Positions 1 through 6,850 are shown, counted from the first letter of the stretch. The stretch is 11,954 nt of DNA from Sterolibacterium sp052034445 (GCA_052034445.1 JBPOIN010000149.1:1-11954), one strand, 5' to 3'. A program made the numbers and translations. The notes: a model not told the origin generated them from the letters alone.

Positions 1-950
1 TTTAGACGCCCAACGGCCGACACGGCCCCCTCGGCCATATCAGCACCAAACTGCTTGGCGAAGCGTTCGGCGATATTCTGTTTGACCGTATAGTCGCGAA
101 TATCTTCGGCCTTGACAACATCGCGCGCCACCGACTCGACGCTACCAAAGCCATCAGCGAGACCGAGTTCGATGCTTTTTGCCCCGGTCCACATCAGGCC
201 GCTGAACATTTCCGCATTCTCCTTGAGGCGCTTCCCGCGCCCTTTGCGCACCACATCGACAAACTGCTGGTGAATCTCCCCAAGCATCTGCTGGGCATGC
301 TCCTTCTGCCCGGCAGCCAGCGGCGAAAAGGGATCCAGAAACCCCTTGTTCTCGCCGGCAGTCAGCAAGCGTCGCTCGATACCGAGCTTATCGAGTGTCC
401 CGGTAAACCCGAAGCCATCCATCAATACGCCGATGGAACCAACGATACTGGCCTTATCGACAAAAATCTTGTCGGCTGCAACCGCCACGTAATACCCGCC
501 CGAGGCACAAATGTCCTCAACCACGACATACAGCGGAACATTCGGATGCAGGCCACGCAAGCGGCGAATCTCGTCATTGATGATGCCCGATTGCACGGGG
601 CTACCACCCGGGCTGTTGATGCGCAGGATCACCCCTTGCGTGCCCTTGTCTTCAAAGGCCGCTTGCAGCGCCCCGGTGACATGCTCGGCGCTCGCCTCGC
701 CCTTGGCCTGAATTACGCCATTCAACTGCACCAACGCGGTATGTTTCTTGCCATCAACGAATTTCTCCGAAGACTCACCCCAGTCGACGACAAACGCCAG
801 AACGATACCGAGATACAAAAAGCCGAGCAGCTTGAAAAAGATGCTCCAGCGCCGATGTCGGCGCTGCTCGGTCAAACCTTCAGTGGCAATTTTTTCAAGA
901 AGCTTGCGTTCCCAATGCGGGTCGTTCTGCGGCACATCCATTGCAATCAT
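1..950 (-). CDS. sppA: SppA-type S49 signal peptide peptidase (3' end cut off by window edge)
   Basis: Membrane-bound serine protease of the S49 family, expected to cut leftover signal peptides in or at the cytoplasmic membrane. About 316 residues are visible and no stop is reached. This is near the usual 310-330 residues of the short single-domain form, so little is missing. A short charged N-terminus is followed by one hydrophobic segment at about residues 36-56. The nucleophile is Ser150 in CASGGYY, and the general base is Lys202 in GENKGFLDPF. This Ser-Lys spacing of 52 matches, from memory, the Ser147/Lys199 dyad of Bacillus SppA. The motif RINSPGGS (about 110-117) is also typical. The start at 950 overlaps the Rieske stop codon as ATGA, suggesting coupling. 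A second ATG at 939-941 (residue 4) is an alternative, with a GGAAG at 952-956 lying 10 nt upstream. The family call is firm; the physiological substrate is inferred. Confidence 0.92.
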   Translation of the reverse strand, partial: MIAMDVPQNDPHWERKLLEKIATEGLTEQRRHRRWSIFFKLLGFLYLGIVLAFVVDWGESSEKFVDGKKHTALVQLNGVIQAKGEASAEHVTGALQAAFEDKGTQGVILRINSPGGSPVQSGIINDEIRRLRGLHPNVPLYVVVEDICASGGYYVAVAADKIFVDKASIVGSIGVLMDGFGFTGTLDKLGIERRLLTAGENKGFLDPFSPLAAGQKEHAQQMLGEIHQQFVDVVRKGRGKRLKENAEMFSGLMWTGAKSIELGLADGFGSVESVARDVVKAEDIRDYTVKQNIAERFAKQFGADMAEGAVSAVGRL

Positions 951-1291
951 TCTTCCAGGTAAATATGGCCATCGCGCTCAACTACGGCGACGGGCACCAG
1001 CCCCTTGCCATTGCAGCGACCGCCACGACATCGACCGCTGTCCGGAGCATAAAGAGCGCCATGAGTAGCGCATATCAAGTATAAACCGGAATGATCAAAA
1101 AACCGGCCTTGCTGCCAGTCGAGTTCAACCGACACATGCGCACAGCGATTGAAATAGGCATACACCACGCCACCAAAGCGCACAGCAAATGCCGGCTCTG
1201 AAACGCCATTGCGCTCAGCGTCGAAACGCACGCCATCACCGCCATCGACAAGCGCGGCACTCGCGCAAATCAGGCGTGTTGCATTAGCCAT
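947..1291 (-). CDS. Small Rieske [2Fe-2S] domain protein
   Basis: A 114-residue stand-alone Rieske protein with no membrane segment or signal peptide, so probably a soluble cytoplasmic electron-transfer or redox-sensing protein. The cluster ligands are visible: C50-x-H52 and C74-x-x-H77, with 21 residues between the two boxes. A further CRGGRC stretch (C88, C93) follows the second box, as in ferredoxin-type Rieske domains. There is no catalytic oxygenase domain, so it is not a complete dioxygenase. It overlaps the HAD gene by 22 nt upstream and sppA by 4 nt (ATGA) downstream. No clear Shine-Dalgarno precedes the ATG, and the start sits in a run of overlapping ATGs, so translation probably depends on the upstream cistron. 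The partner and substrate are unknown. The fold assignment is firm; any specific function would be a guess. Confidence 0.88.
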   Translation of the reverse strand: MANATRLICASAALVDGGDGVRFDAERNGVSEPAFAVRFGGVVYAYFNRCAHVSVELDWQQGRFFDHSGLYLICATHGALYAPDSGRCRGGRCNGKGLVPVAVVERDGHIYLEE

Positions 1292-1926
1292 GCATGCATT
1301 TCAGCCACACTATCCACACACAACAGCGGCGCTTCGGTCTCCAGTACGCTGCGCTCATGTGCGCCATAAGCCACGGCGAGCGCTGCCACATGGGCATTGC
1401 GTGCCATCAGCAGATCATGCGTGGTATCGCCGATCATGAGGGTGCGCTCAACCCCCACGGCAAATTCATCCATCAGTTCATGCAACATCTGTGGATGCGG
1501 CTTGGAATGGCATTCGTCGGCACAACGCGTCGCATGGAAATACTCACGCAGACCGCTGACCTCAAGCGCACGATCCAGACCCCGCCGACTCTTTCCCGTT
1601 GCCACAGCGAGCATGAAATCAGCTTCTCTGAGTGCGCGGATCAGTTCAAACGCGCCGTCAAACAGCAATAGCTCATGATCGCGCGACAAATAATGAAAAC
1701 GGTAACGTTCCGCGACTTCCGCGTAGCGCACCGGATCAAGCTCGGGAACTGCCTGCCGCAAGGCATCCTGCAGCCCCAAACCAATCACATGGCGCGCACG
1801 TGCCTCACTGGGCGGAGGGACATCCAGATCGGCGCAAGCAGCCTGGATCGCTTGTACAATCGCCGCGGCAGAATCCATCAGGGTCCCATCCCAATCGAAC
1901 ACCACAAGTTCAAAGCGTTGCGCCAT
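1270..1926 (-). CDS. HAD-superfamily hydrolase, phosphoglycolate phosphatase-like
   Basis: A 218-residue subfamily IA haloacid dehalogenase phosphatase. Motif I is DWDGTLMDS with nucleophile Asp11 and acid/base Asp13. Motif II is VATGKSR with Thr110. The motif III lysine is Lys142 in SKPHP, and motif IV is MIGDTTHD with Asp167 and Asp171 for Mg2+. An insertion cap domain lies between motifs I and II (about residues 20-85). The closest named relatives are phosphoglycolate phosphatase (Gph) and similar small-molecule phosphatases, but the substrate cannot be read from sequence. The gene overlaps the end of rluC by 17 nt and the Rieske gene by 22 nt. A good AGAGGG ribosome site lies just upstream of its ATG, inside rluC, which supports the chosen start. 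A gene of this type beside rluC is, from memory, common in betaproteobacteria. The symbol is left blank because Gph activity is unproven. Confidence 0.9.
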   Translation of the reverse strand: MAQRFELVVFDWDGTLMDSAAAIVQAIQAACADLDVPPPSEARARHVIGLGLQDALRQAVPELDPVRYAEVAERYRFHYLSRDHELLLFDGAFELIRALREADFMLAVATGKSRRGLDRALEVSGLREYFHATRCADECHSKPHPQMLHELMDEFAVGVERTLMIGDTTHDLLMARNAHVAALAVAYGAHERSVLETEAPLLCVDSVAEMHAWLMQHA

Positions 1927-2890
1927 ATTCCCTCTTTTCGTGACGATCCAGATACGCGAGAAAGTCGCGCAATTCCCCGGGCAACGCGGCCTCCAAGGTT
2001 ATCTTTGGTGCTTCAGCACCCAGCAGCGGATGATGAAAACCCAGCTTCGCCGCATGCAGGAACATGCGCTTCAAGCCGAGCTTATGCAATTCCCGGTTGA
2101 GCACAAAGTCGCCATATTTGTCATCGCCGAGCAATGGAAAGCCCAAATGGGCCAAATGCACGCGAATCTGGTGTGTGCGCCCGGTCTTGAGCTCCACCTC
2201 CACCAAACTGTAGTTTTTCCAGCGCGCCACAAGACGAACGATGCTGTGCGCCTCCTTGCCCTCAGGCGACACGGTAACTCGACGCTCGTCGTCGCCCGTC
2301 AGGTATTTCAGCAACGGCAGCTTGACGTGCTGCTGCGGATTCAGCCAGCGCCCTTTGACCAGCGCCAGGTAGCGCTTGTTGATGCTGCCGTGGCGAAAGG
2401 CATCATGCAACTTCGCCAGTGCCGAGCGTTTCTTGGCGACAATCAGCAAGCCGGAAGTTTCGCGATCGAGACGATGAGCAAGTTCCAGCAGGCGCGCTTC
2501 GGGACGCTGCCGACGCAACTGCTCGATCACGCCGAAGCTGACCCCACTACCACCATGCACGGCCACCCCAGCCGGCTTGTCGAGCACCAACAGCGCTTCG
2601 TCCTCATAAGTAATCTCGAATTCGCGGGCCGGCACAGCTGACGCAGGCGGTGTTTCGGGCTTCGCCGCGATGCGGATCGGCGGCACGCGCACCTGGTCGC
2701 CAATCTGCAGCCGGTATTCCGGGCCGATCCGTCCCTTGTTAACGCGCACTTCGCCGCTGCGCAAAATCCGATACACATGGCTCTTCGGTACGCCCTTGCA
2801 GACACGCAATAAAAAATTGTCGATACGCTGCCCGGCAGCTTCGTCGCCGATTTCCAGAGAAGTTGCAGAAACTTTGCTTAAGTCCTTCAT
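1910..2890 (-). CDS. rluC: 23S rRNA pseudouridine synthase RluC
   Basis: RluA-family pseudouridine synthase. In E. coli, RluC makes pseudouridine at 955, 2504 and 2580 of 23S rRNA. The 326-residue protein has an N-terminal S4 RNA-binding domain (about 20-80, with QRIDNFLLR and KSHVYRILRSGEVRVN) followed by the catalytic domain. The catalytic aspartate is Asp142 in HRLDRETSGL; the E. coli equivalent is Asp144. RTHQIRVHL and GDDKYG (about 238-260) are conserved family motifs. I chose the ATG at 2888-2890. A frame extension to a TTG at 2929 adds 13 residues unlike family N-termini and would overlap the rne promoter. No strong Shine-Dalgarno is visible upstream. It is divergent from rne, as in E. 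coli, and is the first gene of the overlapping run rluC-HAD-Rieske-sppA. Confidence 0.95.
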   Translation of the reverse strand: MKDLSKVSATSLEIGDEAAGQRIDNFLLRVCKGVPKSHVYRILRSGEVRVNKGRIGPEYRLQIGDQVRVPPIRIAAKPETPPASAVPAREFEITYEDEALLVLDKPAGVAVHGGSGVSFGVIEQLRRQRPEARLLELAHRLDRETSGLLIVAKKRSALAKLHDAFRHGSINKRYLALVKGRWLNPQQHVKLPLLKYLTGDDERRVTVSPEGKEAHSIVRLVARWKNYSLVEVELKTGRTHQIRVHLAHLGFPLLGDDKYGDFVLNRELHKLGLKRMFLHAAKLGFHHPLLGAEAPKITLEAALPGELRDFLAYLDRHEKREYGATL

Positions 2891-2902
2891 TTGCAATATA
2901 CT
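2874..2902 (+). promoter_or_regulatory. Predicted sigma70 promoter for rne
   Basis: TTGCTT at 2874-2879, a 17-nt spacer, then TATACT at 2897-2902 (5 of 6 matches to the -10 consensus). It points toward rne and lies partly inside the 5' end of rluC. Transcription would begin near 2908-2909, giving an rne leader of about 610 nt. It is the best promoter match I found in the rluC-rne region on the plus strand. The -35 is only half matched, so the call is moderate. Confidence 0.5.
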
Positions 2903-3311
2903 GCACCATGGTTTGCCGTCCCTCGGCAAGCGTGCTCAGCGACCCGAAGAGGCGTTGACGGCGCGCCGGAGACGTTGTCGGAACCTGCTTCCGCCGGGAT
3001 TATTGGCAGTTCGATTCGGCCCAAGCATATGTTCGTATCCGACAGTGAGCGATGTTGTGTCAGTGACATCAGTGGTCAGTGGTGACAATGGCGTTGAAGC
3101 GGTGTTTTTATCGTACCCAGCATGTCGGGCACCAACACCCACCCCCAACCACCGCATCAGGAAATCAGAAATGATTGATGGTGCGTTGAAACTGGTGCGA
3201 GATTATCGCCCATCGCCCAGCAAACCCCAAGGTTATTTCGCTCACCAGAAGCAGCGATGATATTTTTAACTGTTATTTGCGCGCACCGAGCACCGCATGA
3301 ATGCCCGACTA

Positions 3312-3343
3312 CCAGATCACGCCGACGGAATGGCGCGATCTGG
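3312..3343 (+). promoter_or_regulatory. Hairpin in rne leader
   Basis: Inverted repeat with arms 3312-3323 and 3332-3343: 11 Watson-Crick pairs, one A-C mismatch and an 8-nt loop (3324-3331). No T-run follows, so it is not an intrinsic terminator. It is a candidate for an RNase E recognition or feedback element in the leader. Confidence 0.55.
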
Positions 3344-3429
3344 CAGCAGCTGTAAAACGAATTCGACAAACATGATTGCCTGAGGCAACAGACACCACAT
3401 GCCCTTGATCCCGCAATTCTGAAACAATT

Positions 3430-3460
3430 CACCTGATTCCGCATAACGCGGAGCCAGGTG
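3430..3460 (+). promoter_or_regulatory. Hairpin just upstream of the rne start
   Basis: Arms 3430-3442 and 3448-3460 pair over 13 positions: outer CACCTG/CAGGTG, inner TCCGC/GCGGA, with one T-G wobble and one A-C mismatch between them, and loop ATAAC. The structure ends 57 nt before the rne ATG. It lacks a T-run and so is not a terminator. Its strength and position suggest a structural element of the leader. Confidence 0.55.
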
Positions 3461-3507
3461 GGCTGTGTCGTTCAATGTCGAATTGGTTTTGCCCGTGCCG
3501 TGCGCGC

Positions 3508-3515
3508 GGGAGAGA
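3508..3515 (+). promoter_or_regulatory. rne ribosome binding site
   Basis: GGGAGAGA lies immediately upstream of the ATG at 3518; its GGAG core (3509-3512) has a 5-nt spacer. It decides the start in favour of the ATG at 3518 over an in-frame GTG at 3458, which has no comparable site and would add 20 residues absent from the family. Confidence 0.7.
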
Positions 3516-3517
3516 AC

Positions 3518-6181
3518 ATGAAACGCATGCTTTTCAATGCAACGCAGGCCGAGGAACTCCGCGTTGCGATTGTCGATGGTCAGAAACTGATTGATCTCGA
3601 CATCGAATCAGCCACCAAGGAACAACGCAAGAGCAACATCTACAAGGCCGTCATTACCCGCCTGGAGCCCAGCCTGGAAGCGGCCTTCGTCGATTACGGT
3701 GCCGACCGTCACGGCTTCCTGCCGTTCAAGGAAGTCTCGCGCGCCTACTTCAAGTCCGATATCGACCCCGGCAAGGCGCGCATCCAGGACGCCCTGCAGG
3801 TCGGCCAGGAAATCATCGTCCAGGTCGACAAGGACGAACGCGGCAACAAGGGTGCGGCGCTCACCACCTTCATCTCGCTGGCCGGCCGCTACTTGGTGCT
3901 GATGCCCAACAACCCGCGCGGCGGCGGCGTCTCGCGCCGCGTCGAGGGCGAGGACCGCCAGGAACTGCGCGACATCATGGATCGCCTGGAAGTGCCCCAA
4001 GGCGCCAGCCTGATCGCGCGCACCGCCGGCATCGGCCGTACGTATGAAGAACTGCAGTGGGACCTCAACTACCTGCTGCAATTGTGGAACGCCATTGAGG
4101 GCGCAGCCAACTCGCAAAGCGGCGCCTTCCTGATCTACCAGGAATCCAGCCTGGTGATTCGCGCCATCCGCGACTATTTCCACGCCGAAATCGGTGAAAT
4201 CCTCATCGACACCGACGATGTCTTCGAGCAGGCACAGCAGTTCATGTCGCACGTGATGCCGGGCACCGTCTCGCGCGTCAAGCGCTATCACGACGACGTG
4301 CCGCTGTTCTCGCGCTTCCAGATCGAGCACCAGATCGAATCGGCCTACTCGCGCCAGGTGACCCTGCCCTCCGGCGGCGCCATCGTCATCGACCACACCG
4401 AAGCGCTGGTCTCGGTCGACGTGAACTCGGGCCGCGCCACCAAGGGCGCCGACATCGAGGAAACCGCCTTCAAGACCAACTGCGAAGCCGCCGACGAAGT
4501 GGCCCGCCAGCTGCGTCTGCGCGACCTCGGCGGCCTGATCGTCATCGACTTCATCGACATGGAAAACACGCGCAACCAGCGCGAAGTCGAGAATCGCCTG
4601 CGCGACGCTCTGCGCTTCGACCGCGCCCGCGTGCAGACCGGCAAGATCAGCCGCTTCGGCCTGCTCGAACTGTCGCGCCAACGCCTGCGCCCGACGCTCG
4701 CCGAAACCAGCTACATCCCCTGCCCGCGCTGCAATGGCACCGGCCACACGCGCTCGACCGAATCCTCGGCGCTGCACATCCTGCGCATCCTCGAAGAAGA
4801 GGCAATGAAGGAAAACACCGGCGCTCTGCACTGCCAGATGCCGGTCGACGTCGCCACCTTCCTGCTCAACGAGAAACGTACGGACATCGCCAAGATCGAA
4901 ATGCGCCATCGCGTCAATCTGGTGCTGATCCCCAACATTCATCTCGAGACACCGCAGCATTCGATCGTGCGCCTGCGTCACGACCAGCTAAATCAGGAAG
5001 ATGTCACGCTGCCGAGCTACAAGATGGTTGAAGGTCCGGCTGAAGAATCCTACACGCCACCCTCGGCGCAAACCGACGGCAAGCCTGCGCGTCCGGAAGC
5101 AGCCGTCAAGGGCATCACGCCCGACCAGCCTGCACCAATCGTCGAGCCCAAGCCTGACCTATCGACCGCAACGGGGCCCGCAACAACAAGCGATGGGGTC
5201 GGCTTCTTTGCCAAGATCCTGTCTTGGTTTGGTGCCGGAAAGACACCCGCCACACCCGAACCGATCGAAGCCAAGCCTGTCGAGCGGCCGCGTCGCGAAC
5301 AACGTGAATCGCGTGGCGACTCGCGGCGTGGCGGTCGCAATCGCCAAGGCCGCGACAAATCGGAACGCAATGACCAGCGGCCAGCGCGCAATGAAAGCCA
5401 AGGGGCAACCGAAAACAAGGCTGAACCCCAAGCCAAGCCGCAACGCAGCCGCGGTGAAAAGCGCGAAGATCGGCCGGCCACCGAACCGCGTGAACCCAGG
5501 GAACCGCGCGCACCGCGCACTCCCAAGCCGCAAGAGCCGGCCAGCCAGTCCGCCGATGCAAGCATCACCAGCAATAACCTGGAAGTGGAAACCGGTGAAA
5601 CGCAACAGCCGTCCCGCGAAGGTCAGCGCCAACGCCGTGGGCGTCGCGGTGGTCGAGGCGGCGAACGGGGTGAACGCAATCCGGCGGGCCGGGAAATTGA
5701 CTCCACCGCCGCGACCTTGGAGTCGAATGATTTTGCAGCCACGGCAGTAGGAGCCGCGGTTGATACAGCCGCCGAAGCAGCCACTCCGACACCTGTAACC
5801 ACCAGCAGCACGGTGCCGCCAGTTGGCGCGCCCCACAACGCGGCGACCGCAGCCACCCACACCAGCAACGTTGTTGCTGCCGAGCAGTCTGTCGCCCCGC
5901 AACGGGAGACACGGCCCGATCCTGTCGTCGAGCCGGTAGCACCGATGGTTGAGATCGCCGCTGCGGTCCCCCTGGCTCAAGTCGAACCAGCAGCAAAGAT
6001 TGATCTATCGGCCTCGCTGGAACAGGTCGGTCTGATTCTTATCGAAACCAGTCATGATGCGAACAGAACCTCGGCGATCAGCGCCCCCCCTCAGCAACGC
6101 GGTCGCAAGCCCCGTCCGGTCGCCATCATTCCCGATGAGCCGTTGCAGATGGTGGAAACCAAACAGGATCAGGCTCACTGA
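3518..6181 (+). CDS. rne: Ribonuclease E
   Basis: Essential endoribonuclease for mRNA turnover and rRNA/tRNA processing, and scaffold of the degradosome. It has 887 residues, starting MKRMLFNATQ like the E. coli enzyme. The S1 RNA-binding domain spans about residues 38-120. The DNase I-like catalytic site holds metal ligands Asp301 (SVDVNSG) and Asp344 (VIDFID), equivalent to E. coli 303 and 346. The zinc-link CPRC is at 402-405 (E. coli 404-407). After about residue 510 the chain becomes low-complexity and probably disordered. Within it, G562 to about G573 (GFFAKILSWFGAG) looks like the amphipathic membrane-targeting helix. Arginine-rich blocks lie at about 590-625 and 704-720, and the short motif L-x-[LM]-[IV]-E-T occurs at 839-844 and 876-881. 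The length and tail separate it from RNase G. Helicase, enolase and PNPase binding sites cannot be identified. Catalytic-core codons are strongly GC-biased and the tail's are less so. Leader structure suggests autoregulation. Confidence 0.97.
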   Translation: MKRMLFNATQAEELRVAIVDGQKLIDLDIESATKEQRKSNIYKAVITRLEPSLEAAFVDYGADRHGFLPFKEVSRAYFKSDIDPGKARIQDALQVGQEIIVQVDKDERGNKGAALTTFISLAGRYLVLMPNNPRGGGVSRRVEGEDRQELRDIMDRLEVPQGASLIARTAGIGRTYEELQWDLNYLLQLWNAIEGAANSQSGAFLIYQESSLVIRAIRDYFHAEIGEILIDTDDVFEQAQQFMSHVMPGTVSRVKRYHDDVPLFSRFQIEHQIESAYSRQVTLPSGGAIVIDHTEALVSVDVNSGRATKGADIEETAFKTNCEAADEVARQLRLRDLGGLIVIDFIDMENTRNQREVENRLRDALRFDRARVQTGKISRFGLLELSRQRLRPTLAETSYIPCPRCNGTGHTRSTESSALHILRILEEEAMKENTGALHCQMPVDVATFLLNEKRTDIAKIEMRHRVNLVLIPNIHLETPQHSIVRLRHDQLNQEDVTLPSYKMVEGPAEESYTPPSAQTDGKPARPEAAVKGITPDQPAPIVEPKPDLSTATGPATTSDGVGFFAKILSWFGAGKTPATPEPIEAKPVERPRREQRESRGDSRRGGRNRQGRDKSERNDQRPARNESQGATENKAEPQAKPQRSRGEKREDRPATEPREPREPRAPRTPKPQEPASQSADASITSNNLEVETGETQQPSREGQRQRRGRRGGRGGERGERNPAGREIDSTAATLESNDFAATAVGAAVDTAAEAATPTPVTTSSTVPPVGAPHNAATAATHTSNVVAAEQSVAPQRETRPDPVVEPVAPMVEIAAAVPLAQVEPAAKIDLSASLEQVGLILIETSHDANRTSAISAPPQQRGRKPRPVAIIPDEPLQMVETKQDQAH

Positions 6182-6200
6182 CCACTGATTGGGAACGAGA

Positions 6201-6235
6201 AAAAAGAAACGGACGCGAAGCGTCCGTTTCTTTTT
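6201..6235. terminator. Bidirectional intrinsic terminator between rne and the Nudix gene
   Basis: Perfect 16-bp inverted repeat: arms 6201-6216 and 6220-6235 around a 3-nt loop GAA, with a GC-rich core (ACGGACGC) flanked by A- and T-runs. Because the A-run and T-run lie on opposite sides, it can end rne transcription on the plus strand and nuo-Nudix transcription on the minus strand. It starts about 20 nt after the rne stop and lies about 50 nt past the Nudix stop. Confidence 0.9.
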
Positions 6236-6286
6236 GTGATCGCTGCGCTCTGAAACACGCAGGATCTGCCGCACCGATTCCAGACA

Positions 6287-6850
6287 TCAGGCAGGAATCT
6301 GCCATGCTCCTGAAAAGATTTTCTCTGCCCACAACAGGCCGGCAATTGTCTTGCCATCCGTAATCTCGCCATCACGAATTGCGAGCATGGCATCGGCAAG
6401 CGACAGCTCGATCACTTCAAGAAACTCCCCCTGCTCAAGCGCACTGCCAATGAAGGAAAGACCGAGAGCAAGAAAGATTTCGATACGTTCGTTTGAGTAT
6501 CCGATGCAGGGATGCATGGTTCCCAGGTGGCGCCAGGATTTTGCCCGATAGCCGGTTTCCTCGCGCAATTCGCGACGTGCCGTATCCAGCGGCGGCTCGC
6601 CATGATCGATCTTGCCCGCCGGGAGTTCGAGAAAGACCTGTCCAACGGGGTAACGAAACTGGCGTTCAAAAAGCAGCTTGCCGTTATCAAGCGCTGCCAG
6701 CATCACGACGGCACCCGGATGCACAATATGCTCCCGCACGCTCTGGCTGCCGTCAGGCAGGCGCACGACATCCGACTGAACTTTAAGCAGGCAACCGCTA
6801 TAGACTTCTTCTCCGGACAGGCGAACCTCAATCAGATGTTCGTCATCCAT
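6287..6850 (-). CDS. Nudix hydrolase, ADP-ribose pyrophosphatase type
   Basis: A 187-residue cytoplasmic Nudix enzyme, probably hydrolysing ADP-ribose to AMP and ribose 5-phosphate, as in the NudF family. The Nudix box is complete at residues 79-101: Gly79, five residues, Glu85, seven residues, then RELREETGY, with metal-binding Glu94, Glu97 and Glu98. Upstream, the N-terminal strand region (VYSGCLLKVQSDVVRLPDG) and FERQFRYPVGQVFLELPAG fit the ADP-ribose branch rather than MutT. The length fits this family. It starts 56 nt after the nuoN stop on the same strand, so it is probably the last gene of the nuo transcript and is followed by the terminator at 6201-6235. No strong Shine-Dalgarno is visible. 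A link to NAD metabolism through complex I is suggestive but unproven, and other nucleoside-diphosphate substrates remain possible. Confidence 0.9.
   Translation of the reverse strand: MDDEHLIEVRLSGEEVYSGCLLKVQSDVVRLPDGSQSVREHIVHPGAVVMLAALDNGKLLFERQFRYPVGQVFLELPAGKIDHGEPPLDTARRELREETGYRAKSWRHLGTMHPCIGYSNERIEIFLALGLSFIGSALEQGEFLEVIELSLADAMLAIRDGEITDGKTIAGLLWAEKIFSGAWQIPA

Larger units (their letters stand above)
2909..3517 (+). promoter_or_regulatory. Long non-coding region: probable structured rne 5' leader
   Basis: A stretch of just over 600 nt without a convincing gene. Small open frames here lack family resemblance and good ribosome sites. If the promoter at 2874-2902 is used, nearly all of it is rne 5' untranslated RNA. 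It contains several inverted repeats: 2913-2929 (6-bp stem, 5-nt loop), 2979-2993 (5-bp stem), 3312-3343 (12-bp stem with one mismatch), 3376-3388 (5-bp stem, 3-nt loop) and 3430-3460 (13-position stem). It also has an A/U-rich single-stranded-looking stretch at 3260-3278 that could be cut by RNase E. In E. coli the rne leader (about 361 nt) carries hairpins through which RNase E represses its own synthesis. The same logic here is inferred by position and structure, not by sequence identity. Confidence 0.5.

Noticed and set aside
2891..2929. TTG start extending RluC by 13 residues
   Set aside because: The extension lacks family resemblance and a ribosome site, and overlaps the rne promoter. 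The ATG at 2890 gives a normal RluC N-terminus.
2670..3260. Small open frames on both strands in the rluC-rne gap
   Set aside because: None has a good ribosome site, a recognisable domain or convincing codon use. They disagree in frame, and the region is better explained as leader RNA.
3258..3280. A/T-rich stretch as a second rne promoter (TG-TTATTT)
   Set aside because: The -10 match is weak and there is no reasonable -35 at 16-18 nt. It is kept only as a possible RNase E cleavage region.
3458..3517. Upstream GTG start for rne adding 20 residues
   Set aside because: The ATG at 3518 has a good ribosome site and gives the conserved N-terminus MKRMLFNATQ. The extension would run through the leader hairpin at 3430-3460.
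3608..4981. Long open frame (457 codons) antisense to the rne catalytic core
   Set aside because: It mirrors the GC-biased codons of rne, has no recognisable domains and looks like a shadow of the true gene.
6084..6090. Seven-C run near the 3' end of rne, and a similar run at 7414-7420 in nuoN, as phase-variable tracts
   Set aside because: Both frames are intact, the tracts are short, and slippage in nuoN would simply inactivate complex I. No switching mechanism is supported.
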